Origin: Actinokineospora terrae
Lineage (GTDB): Bacteria; Actinomycetota; Actinomycetes; Mycobacteriales; Pseudonocardiaceae
NCBI RefSeq assembly: GCF_900111175.1
Contig: NZ_FOGI01000013.1
Coordinates: forward strand, 124,001-188,000
Direction: 5' to 3'
Length of the DNA: 64,000 nt
Below the pieces are notes generated by a model. It did not search any database and was not told the origin of the DNA. It saw only the letters and a program-made list of their open reading frames with translations. Below, one piece after another: positions 49,273 to 58,100 of the stretch. Each line of letters starts with the position of its first letter. Positions within the stretch are counted from its first letter, which is position 1. The position numbers and the translations under genes are program-made.

Positions 49273-50489
49273 CGGCCGCGCACCGAGCCGGGGCGCTCTC
49301 GCACACCCGGCGCTGGGACACCACCGTCGTCCAGGCGGTGTCCCGGCCCGGGGTGCTCGACCTCGGTCCCGGCTACCTCGAACCGGAGCTGCTCCCGGTC
49401 GACCTGGTCCGCGACGCCTACGCCACCGCGCTGGCGGAGTTCGGCGCCGCGGCCCTGTCCTACGGCGCTGACCAGGGCAACGAGGTGCTGCGGGTGGGCT
49501 TGGCCGCGCGCGAGGCCGCCGCGTCCGGGTACCCCTGCGGGCCCGAGCACGTGCTGGTCACCGCCGGTACCTCCCAGGCGCTGCACCTGGTCGGCACGGC
49601 GATGGCGGCCCCGGGCGACACCGTGCTGGTCGACCGCCTGTCCTACGACTTCGGCAGGCGCGTCCTCACCGACCACGGGCTCCGGCTGCGCGAGGTGCGC
49701 CTCGACGAGGGCGGGATGGACCCCAGGGCGCTGCACGACGCGCTCACCGCCGAGCGCGTCGCGGGCAGGCACGTCGGCTTCGTGCTGCTGAACCCGACCT
49801 TCCACAACCCCACGGGAACCCTTGTCGGCATCGACCGCCGCCGCGAACTGCTCGCGGTGGCGGCACTGCACGGTGTCCTGGTCGTCGAGGACGACGCTTA
49901 CGCCGAACTCGGCCTCGACGGGACGGACCTGCCGCCCTCGCTGGTGTCGCTCGCGGAGTACGACGGCGTGATCCGGTTGGGCACCTTCGCCAAGACCATC
50001 GGGCCTGGCCTGCGGCTGGGGTGGCTCGTCGCCCATCCCGCGGTGGTGTCCGGGCTCGCGCGGCGGGGCACGTTCGTCAGCGGCGGGTGCGTGAACCACA
50101 CGACCTCGCTCGCGATCGCCACCCTGGTCCGCGACGGCCACTACGACCAGCGCCTGGACTGGCTGCGCTCCTGCCTGCGGGAACGCCGGGACGCCCTCGT
50201 CAACGCCCTGCGCGCCGGGGCGGACGACCTGGCGGAGTTCACCACCCCGGGCGGCGGGTTCTTCCTGTGGCTGCGGTTCCCGCCCGGGCGCACCGAGGAC
50301 GAACTGCTCGCCGCGGCCGCTTCGGTCGGGGTCAACGCCGCGGCGGGCTCCCGCTTCGGCACCGCGGGCGGATCCGCGATCCGCCTCGCCTACAGCTTCA
50401 CCCCACCCGGCGGCCTGGCCGAGGCCGCCGCCCGGCTCGCCGCCGCCTGGCGCCCCGCCGCCGGACCTGGCCAGAGGAGACACCCATGA
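49269..50489 (+). CDS. mppQ: PLP aminotransferase (MppQ-like)
   Basis: A 406-residue class I/II aminotransferase. It has VLVTAGTSQALHLVGTAMAA for cofactor binding, FHNPTG (in LLNPTFHNPTGTLVG) near residue 180, VVEDDAYAELGL near 210, and the lysine in GTFAKTIGPGLRLGWLV near 242. In enduracididine formation MppQ transaminates the cyclized ketone to L-enduracididine. Its position between the mppP-like and mppR-like genes, with four-base overlaps on both sides, supports that role. On sequence alone it could also be another transaminase of the MocR/2-aminoadipate type. Confidence 0.85.
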   Translation: MTAAHRAGALSHTRRWDTTVVQAVSRPGVLDLGPGYLEPELLPVDLVRDAYATALAEFGAAALSYGADQGNEVLRVGLAAREAAASGYPCGPEHVLVTAGTSQALHLVGTAMAAPGDTVLVDRLSYDFGRRVLTDHGLRLREVRLDEGGMDPRALHDALTAERVAGRHVGFVLLNPTFHNPTGTLVGIDRRRELLAVAALHGVLVVEDDAYAELGLDGTDLPPSLVSLAEYDGVIRLGTFAKTIGPGLRLGWLVAHPAVVSGLARRGTFVSGGCVNHTTSLAIATLVRDGHYDQRLDWLRSCLRERRDALVNALRAGADDLAEFTTPGGGFFLWLRFPPGRTEDELLAAAASVGVNAAAGSRFGTAGGSAIRLAYSFTPPGGLAEAAARLAAAWRPAAGPGQRRHP

Positions 50490-51373
50490 CCCAGTCACCC
50501 ACCCTCGCGCCCATTCCCAGCCCGCCCGCCCACCCAGCACCCATCCCCAGCCCACCCGCCCACCCAGCACCCATTCCCAGCCCACCCGCCCGAACCGGCC
50601 CGGGTGGCTACAGCCTGCCGCTGTCGCCGTCCGGCCGGTCGTCGATGCTCACCCCACCGCCCTGGCACTTCGCGGGCGAGGTGGTGATGGTCGACTACCG
50701 CGTCGACCCGGACGCGGCCGCGAGCTTCCTGCCGCCGGAACTGGACCTCGGCCCCGACCCCGGCGCCGCGGCCGCGATCTGGGCGCAGTGGCAGTGGTGC
50801 TCGGAATCGGCCGACGAACTGGGGTCACCGCAGCGCTGCCAGTTCGGGGAGTTCCTGATCCTGCTGGCCTGCGAGTACCGCGGCAGGCCGATGGCGCGGT
50901 GCCCGTTCGCGTGGGTCGACCACCCGGTGCCGATGGTGCGCGGCTGGGTCCAGGGCATGCCCAAGCAGTTGGGCGCCATCCACCAGACCCGACCCATGCG
51001 CGTCGGGTCGGCCGGACCGCGCCTCGGCGCCGCGGGCAGGTTCGACGGCACGGTCGCCGTCGAGGGCAGGCAGATCGCCCAGGCCAGCGTGGTGGTCACC
51101 GAGGAAGCCGTGCGGCCGCCCGCACTGCACACCGTCCCGCTGGTGCACACCAGGACCTTCCCCGCGTGGCTGCCCGGCGAGGAACCGTTGGCGCAGCTGG
51201 TGTCCTCGACGGTCACCGACGTCGAGTTCTCCGAGGTGTGGTCGGGCAGCGCGAGCCTGCGCCTGGACGGCGACGCGATCCCCGACCTCGGCCTGCTCGC
51301 CCCCGTGGCGGTCGGCGCCGGGCACGTGTTCGGGTACGCCGAGACCCTGCACGGCGGTTCCGCGCTCACCTGA
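50486..51373 (+). CDS. mppR: Acetoacetate-decarboxylase-like cyclase (MppR-like)
   Basis: A 295-residue protein of the acetoacetate decarboxylase-like superfamily, closest to MppR. MppR forms a Schiff base with 4-hydroxy-2-ketoarginine and closes the cyclic guanidine ring of ketoenduracididine. Visible parts are LTPPPWHFAGEVVMVDYRVD, CEYRGRPMARCPFAWVDHPV and the lysine-bearing VQGMPKQLGAIHQTR. An unusual N-terminal extension consists of three copies of a ten-residue Pro-rich repeat (APIPSPPAHP) before the family start GGYSLPLSPSGRSS. The ATG overlaps the mppQ-like stop as ATGA. It completes the P-Q-R set for enduracididine supply. Confidence 0.9.
   Translation: MTQSPTLAPIPSPPAHPAPIPSPPAHPAPIPSPPARTGPGGYSLPLSPSGRSSMLTPPPWHFAGEVVMVDYRVDPDAAASFLPPELDLGPDPGAAAAIWAQWQWCSESADELGSPQRCQFGEFLILLACEYRGRPMARCPFAWVDHPVPMVRGWVQGMPKQLGAIHQTRPMRVGSAGPRLGAAGRFDGTVAVEGRQIAQASVVVTEEAVRPPALHTVPLVHTRTFPAWLPGEEPLAQLVSSTVTDVEFSEVWSGSASLRLDGDAIPDLGLLAPVAVGAGHVFGYAETLHGGSALT
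50507..50596 (+). repeat. Three tandem 30-bp repeats in the mppR-like gene
   Basis: The units are 50507-50536, 50537-50566 and 50567-50596. They are nearly identical and in frame, encoding APIPSPPAHP twice and a variant APIPSPPART. They form a proline-rich N-terminal tail, and the copy number is probably variable. Confidence 0.9.
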
Positions 51374-51615
51374 TCGCTGACGATCGCTCAGTCACGGCCG
51401 AAAATTGCCAACCCGGTAATCACCGGACAGGCAATCGCCAGAAAGGGTGATGCCACACCCTGAAAGTGTGAAGCGGTCACCGAGAATTCGCGTTCCCTTT
51501 GTGGCCCGGGTCCCGGCAACGAGACCCGGGCGTTCGGCCTGCGCGCCGACTCTACCCGTGAATCCACTGTGCCGCCCCGGATCCACCGGTGTTCTGCTCG
51601 CGCTACACTCGGGCA
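51374..51615. promoter_or_regulatory. AT-richer promoter region before the ABC exporter
   Basis: This 242-base gap is clearly less GC-rich than its surroundings (for example 51400-51500). It contains a direct repeat GATCGCT-GAC-GATCGCT at about 51373-51389. It also has a short CACAC...GTGTG dyad near 51450-51470. It probably carries the promoter of the exporter-NRPS unit. Confidence 0.4.
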
Positions 51616-52362
51616 ATGGCGAAATCGGGGGTATTGCAGTACGCGGTGCAATTGGATTCGGTCACCAAGAAGTACCGCTCCGGCCGCACTGAGGTCCACG
51701 CCCTGCGCGGCATCACGGCCGCATTCCCGACCGGGTCCTTCACCGCGGTGATGGGGCCTTCCGGTTCCGGGAAAAGCACCTTCCTCAACTGCGTCGCCGG
51801 ACTCGACCACCCGACCTCCGGGCACATCCTGCTCGGTGGGACCGAGCTGTCCGGGCGCACCGAGGCGCAGCTGACCGAGTTCCGCCGCGACCGCATCGGC
51901 TTCGTGTTCCAGGCGTACAACCTGCTCAGCGCGCTCACCGTCGAGGACAACGTGACCATGCCGCTGCGGTTGGCCGACGCCCCCGTCGACCACGAGCACC
52001 TGTCCTTCGTGCTGTCCGCCGTGGGGCTCGCCGAGCACCGGACCCGCAGGCCCAACCAGCTCTCCGGTGGCCAGCAGCAGCGCGTCGCCATCGCCCGCGC
52101 GCTGATCACCCGGCCCGACCTGGTGTGCGCGGACGAGCCGACCGGCGCCCTCGACAGCCGCACCGGCCGCCAGGTGCTGGCCCTGCTGCGCCAGGTCGTC
52201 GACGAGATGGGCCAGACCGTGCTGATGGTGACCCACGACCCGGTGGCCGCCGCCCAGGCCGACACCGTCGTCTTCCTCGCCGACGGCCAGTTGGCGGGCG
52301 AGTTGCGCGCGCCGACACCCGAGCAGGTCGCCGAGCGGATGACCCGCCTGGGGGAGGCGTGA
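51616..52362 (+). CDS. ABC transporter ATP-binding protein (MacB/LolD type)
   Basis: A 248-residue ATPase with Walker A GPSGSGKST near residue 46, Q-loop FVFQAYNLL near 95, signature LSGGQQQR near 146, Walker B LVCADEPTGALDS near 166 and the switch His in VTHDP. The family powers FtsX-like permeases in the export of peptides and drugs. The ATG at 51616 is preferred over an upstream GTG because it is the usual family length. The stop overlaps the permease start as GTGA. It is probably the peptide exporter, together with the next gene. Confidence 0.9.
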   Translation: MAKSGVLQYAVQLDSVTKKYRSGRTEVHALRGITAAFPTGSFTAVMGPSGSGKSTFLNCVAGLDHPTSGHILLGGTELSGRTEAQLTEFRRDRIGFVFQAYNLLSALTVEDNVTMPLRLADAPVDHEHLSFVLSAVGLAEHRTRRPNQLSGGQQQRVAIARALITRPDLVCADEPTGALDSRTGRQVLALLRQVVDEMGQTVLMVTHDPVAAAQADTVVFLADGQLAGELRAPTPEQVAERMTRLGEA

Positions 52363-55049
52363 GCCGCCGCGAACGCAAGCAGGAACGCGAGGACGGCCGC
52401 AAGCAGGCCAGGCAGGCGGCCAAGGACGGCCGCAAGGCGGACCGGAAGCTGGCCAGGCAGGAGAAGCGCGCGCACCGCCGGGGTCGGCGCAGGCGCGACC
52501 TGGCACTGGCCTGGACCACGATCAAGGGCCGCAGGGGCGGTTTCGCCGCCGCGTTCATCGCCGTGCTGTTCGGCTCGGCGGTCATCTGCGCCTGCGGGAT
52601 CCTGCTGGAGAGCGCGCAGAGCTCCGGCGTCCCGACCGAGCGGTACAACGGTGCGGCGCTGGTCGTCGGCGCCCGGCAGGACCTGCCCGTCGAGGGCGAC
52701 ATCAACCCGCGCTTCGCCGAGCGCGCCACGCTGCCCGCCGACCGGGTCGGTGCCATCGCGGGCGTTCCCGGTGTCACCGCGGCCATCCCGGACACCAGCG
52801 TCGCGCTGACCGTAGTCACCGACAACGGCGCCGCGGGCGCCCCGGACGGCGGCCCCGCGCTCGGCCATGGCTGGGGCAGCGCCCCGCTCGGCCCGTTCAC
52901 CACCACCCAGGGCAGGGCACCGACCGGACCGGACGACGTCGTGCTCGACACCGCGCTGGCCGATCGCGCGGGCGCCGGTGTCGGGTCGGATGTCCGGCTG
53001 GCGGTCGGCTCCCGGGTGTCCACCTTCCACGTCACCGGCCTGGCCGCGCTCTCCGGCGGCGGGCTCGACCGGCAGGCGGCCGCGTTCTTCACCGACGACC
53101 GGGCCCGGCAGCTCACCGGCCACCCCGACCGGGTCGCCGCGGTCGGCGTGCTCGCCGCGCCGGACACCGACCTCGACGACCTCGCCGACGCCATCCGCGC
53201 CGCTGTCCCGGAACTCGTCGTCTACGCCGACGCCGACCGCGCCGAGGCCGAGTTCCTCGACATCGGCCAGACCCGCTCGGCCCTCACCGAACTCGCCCTC
53301 GCCTTCGGCGGCAGCATGGTCGTGGTGATCATGCTGGTGGTGGCCAGCACGCTCGCCCTGTCGGTGCGCCAGCGGATGCGCGAACTGGCCCTGCTGCGCG
53401 CCATCGGCGCCACCCCGAAGCAGGTGCTCGGCATGATCGCCGCCGAGACCACCGTGGTCGGGGTCGCGGGCGCGGTCATCGGTGTCATCCCTGGCATCGC
53501 GCTGGCGAGCCTGTTCCAGCACGCGTTCACCCTCTTCGGCGCGATACCACCGGACTTCGAGCTGAGCTACAGCCCGCTGCCGTTGCTCGCCGCCGTCGTG
53601 CTGTGCGTGATCGGTGCCCGGCTCGGTGGCTGGCTCGCCGCCCGGCGCGCGGCGAGGGTCAAGCCGGTGGAGGCGCTGTCGGACGCCGCGGTCGAACCGC
53701 CTGAGCTGGGGTGGCTGCGCCTGGCGTTCGGCTGGCTGCTCATCCCCGCCGGCCTGGCCGCGGCGATCGTGCTGCCGCTGGTGCTGCCCGGTGAGTCCGC
53801 CGCCGAGGGCGCCGCCAGTTCGGCGTTCCTGCTGGTGTTCGCGATCGCCCTGCTCGGGCCGCGACTGCTCGTGGGCGCGGTGGCCCTGCTCGGCCCCCGG
53901 CTCAACCGTGCTTCCGACGTCAGCGGGTTCCTCGCGACGGCCAACGCCAGGGCCAACTCCCGGCGGCTGGCGGCGGCGACAACACCGCTGATCATGGGCA
54001 TCACGCTGGCGGCCGCGCAGCTGTTCAGCGCCACCACCGCTGACGCCGCCGCGCAGGAGCAGGCCGAGGCCGGGCTGCGCGCGGACTACACGATCACCTC
54101 GTCGTCCTCGGGCATCTCCGCCGATGTCGCGGCCGAGTTGCGGGGCGTCGACGGCGTCGGGACCGTGACCCCGGTCGTGCGGAGCCAGGCCATCGCCATG
54201 TTCCTGTCCGACGACAGCCCGCAGTACCGGCCCTACGCCGTGCAGGGCGTCGACCCGGCCGGGATTGACCGGACGATGGATCTCGGCGTCCTGCACGGCG
54301 ACCTGGGGCAGTTGCGCGACGACAGCACGGTCGCGCTCAGCAGGCTCGCCGCGGGCACCCTCGACGCGGGCATCGGGTCCACCGTCGAGATCCACCTCGG
54401 CGACGGAACCCAGATCAAGCCGAAGGTCGTCGCCCTGTACGAGAAGGGGCTGGGCCTGGGCGACGTCACCCTGCCGCACCAGGTCGTCCTCGACCACACC
54501 ACCAACCACGTCGACACCTCCCTGCTCGTCTCGGCCGCGAGCGGGGCGGATGCCGCTGCCCTGGGCGACGCGCTGCGCGCCGCGGTGTCGGGGTCGCCGA
54601 CGCTGCGGGTGGACGACCGGAGCGCGTTCATCGCCGCGCGGGGCGAGGAGAGCGGCGACTCGGCGATCGGCCTGGTGCTCAACGGCGTGCTGCTCGGCTA
54701 CCTGGCGATCATCGTGGTCAACACCCTGGTGATGGCGACGGTGTCCCGGTTCCGCGAGTTCGCCCTGCTGCAGCTGATCGGGGCGACCCGCGAGCAGGTG
54801 CGGGCGATGATGCGCGGCGAGACCAAGGTGATCGTGGCCGCCGCGGTCATCACCGGCAGCCTCGCCGCGCTGCCCGCGCTCGTCGGCACCGCCCTGGGCC
54901 TGACCGGCTCGCTGGTGCCGTCGATCCCGCCGCTGACCTACCTCGCCATCGTCCTCGCCGCGGCGCTGCTGGGCTGGTCGGCGATCATGGTGTCCACCCG
55001 GATCGCCATGCGGCCGCTGCCGGTCGAGGCGATCGGCGGGCGCGAGTGA
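52359..55049 (+). CDS. FtsX-like ABC permease
   Basis: An 896-residue membrane protein with two FtsX/MacB units. A very basic cytoplasmic N-terminus (residues 1-50, Arg/Lys/Gln-rich) leads into the first helix (GFAAAFIAVLFGSAVICACG). A ~220-residue extracytoplasmic domain follows. Three-helix FtsX cores lie around residues 310-450 (LALSVRQRMRELALLRAIGA, the coupling loop) and 760-890 (MATVSRFREFALLQLIGATR). The starting GTG is coupled to the ATPase gene. The two-unit layout is usual for actinobacterial peptide-antibiotic exporters. Confidence 0.9.
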   Translation: MSRRERKQEREDGRKQARQAAKDGRKADRKLARQEKRAHRRGRRRRDLALAWTTIKGRRGGFAAAFIAVLFGSAVICACGILLESAQSSGVPTERYNGAALVVGARQDLPVEGDINPRFAERATLPADRVGAIAGVPGVTAAIPDTSVALTVVTDNGAAGAPDGGPALGHGWGSAPLGPFTTTQGRAPTGPDDVVLDTALADRAGAGVGSDVRLAVGSRVSTFHVTGLAALSGGGLDRQAAAFFTDDRARQLTGHPDRVAAVGVLAAPDTDLDDLADAIRAAVPELVVYADADRAEAEFLDIGQTRSALTELALAFGGSMVVVIMLVVASTLALSVRQRMRELALLRAIGATPKQVLGMIAAETTVVGVAGAVIGVIPGIALASLFQHAFTLFGAIPPDFELSYSPLPLLAAVVLCVIGARLGGWLAARRAARVKPVEALSDAAVEPPELGWLRLAFGWLLIPAGLAAAIVLPLVLPGESAAEGAASSAFLLVFAIALLGPRLLVGAVALLGPRLNRASDVSGFLATANARANSRRLAAATTPLIMGITLAAAQLFSATTADAAAQEQAEAGLRADYTITSSSSGISADVAAELRGVDGVGTVTPVVRSQAIAMFLSDDSPQYRPYAVQGVDPAGIDRTMDLGVLHGDLGQLRDDSTVALSRLAAGTLDAGIGSTVEIHLGDGTQIKPKVVALYEKGLGLGDVTLPHQVVLDHTTNHVDTSLLVSAASGADAAALGDALRAAVSGSPTLRVDDRSAFIAARGEESGDSAIGLVLNGVLLGYLAIIVVNTLVMATVSRFREFALLQLIGATREQVRAMMRGETKVIVAAAVITGSLAALPALVGTALGLTGSLVPSIPPLTYLAIVLAAALLGWSAIMVSTRIAMRPLPVEAIGGRE

Positions 55050-55054
55050 GCGGC

Positions 55055-55083
55055 TGACTCCTCGGAGTTTTCCCGAGGAGTCA
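55055..55083 (+). terminator. Hairpin between exporter and NRPS genes
   Basis: The perfect 11-bp arms 55055-55065 and 55073-55083 surround a T-rich loop (AGTTTTC). It may separate or attenuate transcription between the exporter and NRPS1. Confidence 0.7.
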
Positions 55084-55147
55084 ACGGCGTGGCTCCACCA
55101 GGACCCCTGCGGGAGGCTGGTCGCACCGACGACCACCCGGGGGCGCC

Positions 55148-58100
55148 ATGTCCGACCAGCCGGAACTGTCCACACCGGACGCCGGGGAACGCGCCCGGCT
55201 CCGGCTGCCCACGGACCGGCCCCGGGCCTCGGCCGGACCGCGCTCGCGGGCCGAGCACCGAGCGGGACTGTCCAAGGACTTGGTGTACCGGCTGCGCATG
55301 TTCGGTGTTCGCCGCAGCACCTCGCTGTTCGTCCTCGTCGCCGCGGCCAGTGAGATCGTGTTCGCCCGGTACACCGGGGAGCGCGACTTCGTGGTCGGCG
55401 CGAGCGTCGGCGGTGCCGCGCCGGTCCCGTTGGTGTCCACAGTGGATGGCGCGGAGTCGTTCCACACCTTCCTCGGCGGCGTGCGCGCAGCGGTCCTGGA
55501 CGCGCACGGCCCGGCCCTGTCCGACCCGACCGTGCTGCTGGCCGATGGTGAGCCGCCCCAGATCCCGGTGGACCTCGGCGTCTCCGTGGTGGAGCGCGGC
55601 GAGGCCGTCGAGTTGGTGATCGGCTACGACGCCGCCCTGTTCGACGCCACCACCGCCGAGCGACTCGTCGACCACCTCACCACCCTGCTGGTGGGCGCGC
55701 TCGCCGACCCCGGTCGTGCGGTGTTCCACCTGCCTTTGGTCACCGGTTCCGAGCGGCAACGGCTGCTGTTGGACTGGAACGACACCACCGCCACCTACCC
55801 GGCCCACCGGACACTGCCGGACATCGTCGCCGAGCACGCCCGACGCACCCCGGACGAGCCCGCCGTCGTCGCCGACACCGGCACCCTCACCTACGCCGAG
55901 GTCAACGCCCTGGCCAACCGGCTGGCGCACCGGCTGATCGCCGCGGGGACGCGACCGGAGTCCCGGGTCGGCGTCCTGCAGGGCCGCGCCCCGCACGTGG
56001 TCGTCTCGGTGCTGGCGGTGCTCAAGGCGGGCGGCACCCTCGTCCCGATGCACCACGGCCAGCCCGACGACCGCCTCCGCTGGGTGCTCGCGGAGACCGG
56101 TGCCGTCGCCGTGCTCACAGACCGCGCCATGGCGGGCCGCGCGTCGGCCACCGGGGTGCCCGCGATCGTCGTGGACGAGCCGGACCCCACCGAGTGGCCG
56201 GACACGGACCCCGACCTGGTCGTGCACCCGGACCAGGTCGCGTACGTGATGTACACCTCCGGCTCCACCGGCACCCCGAAGGGCGCCGCCGTCACCCACC
56301 GCGATGTCGTCGCCCTGGGCTGGGACGAGCGGATGCGCGCCGACGCGCACCGGGTGGTGCTGTTCCACAACTCGCACGCGTTCGACGCCCTCACCTACGA
56401 GGTGCTCGTCCCGCTGATCACCGGCGGCCGGACCGTCGTGGCCCCCGACCAGCTCACCCCGCGCCTGCTCGCCCGGCTGATCGCCGACCACGGCGTGACC
56501 GGCTCGTGGATCACCGCCGCCCTGTTCGCCCAGTTCACCGACGAGGACCCGCGCTGCTTCACCGGCATGCGGGAGATCTGGACCGGCGGCGAGGCTCCGT
56601 CGCCCGCCGCGCTGGAGCGGGCGCTGACCGCCTGCCCCGACGTCGTCCTGGTCAACGGCTACGGCCCGACCGAGTGCACCACCTACTCGACGTCGCACCG
56701 CCTCACCCTCGCGGAGGTCAAGGCGGGCAGCACGCCGATCGGGCGTCCCTTGGACAACACCCGCGCCTACGTCCTCGACGAGTACCTGGCGCCGGTCCCG
56801 ACCGGCGCCCCCGGTGAGCTGTACCTGGCGGGGGACGGGCTGGCCCGCGGGTACTTCGGCAAGCCCGGCTTCACCGCGGAGCGGTTCGTGGCCGACCCGT
56901 TCGGCTCCGGCAGCAGGCTCTACCGCACCGGCGACGTCGTGCGGTGGAACAGCGCGGGCGAGTTGGAGTTCGTCGGCCGGACCGATGACCAGGTCAAGCT
57001 GCGCGGGTTCCGCATCGAGCTGGGTGAGATCGACACCGCGCTGTGCCTGCACCCCGCGGTCGGTGAGGCCGTCACGGTCGTGCACGAGGCGGGCGAGGCG
57101 CGCACCCTGGTCGCCTACGTCGTGTCGACCGGCGTGGACGAGGACACCCTGCGCGACTTCCTGACCGAACGGCTGCCCAGCTACATGGTCCCGTCGCGGT
57201 TCGTGGCGCTGGACAGCATGCCCATCACCGTGAACGGCAAGGTCGACCGCCGCGCCCTTCCCGACCCGAACACCGTGGCCACCGGTACCCATGTCGCCCC
57301 GCGTACCGACGCCGAGCGCGCGCTTGCCGAGGTGTGGTGCGAGCTGCTGGGCCTGGACCGGGTGAGCGTCACCGACAGCTTCTTCGCGCTCGGCGGCGAC
57401 TCCATCCTCACCATGAAGGTGGTGAACCGGGCCCGCGCCCGTGGCATCGCGCTCACCGTCGAGGACGTGTTCGACACCCCGACCATCGCCGAACTCGCCG
57501 CGGTCGAGAGCGCTCCAGTGGCCACAGTGGACGTCGAGCCAACGCCGCCACCGGATCTGGATCACCTGGCCGGACGGCTCGGCGGCGGGGTCGAGGACGT
57601 GTACCCGTTGACGGCCATGCAGAGCGGCATGCTGTTCGACACCCTGATGGCCCCCGACGCCCGCCTGCACGTGGTCCAGATCGTGCTGGAGGTCGGCTCG
57701 GTCGACGACCCGGCCGTGCTGGATCGGGCCTGGCAGCACGCCGCGACCCAGCACCCGGTCCTGCGCACCGCCGTCGTCTGGGAAGGTGTCGACGCCCCCG
57801 TGCAGGTCGTCCGCCGCGAGGTCCGGACCCCGGTGACGCACGTCGACCTGCGCGCCGAGGCGGACCCGGCCGAGCAGGTGAATCGGCTGCGCGAGCGGGA
57901 GAAGGCGACCGGGTTCGACCTCGCCGCCCCGCCGCTGCACCGGATCACCCTCGCCAGGACGACCGACACCGACGTCACGATCATCTGGACCCTGCACCAC
58001 ATCCTGCTCGACGGCTGGAGTTCCGCCGAACTCATCCGGGACGTGTTCGAGGCCTACACCGCGCTGCGGGCGGGCACCGAGCCGACGGCTGTCGTCCGGC

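Noticed and set aside
55148..55760. The N-terminal part of NRPS1 considered as a full starter condensation domain
   Set aside because: Only ~190 residues are present and no HHxxxDG motif exists upstream or in other frames.
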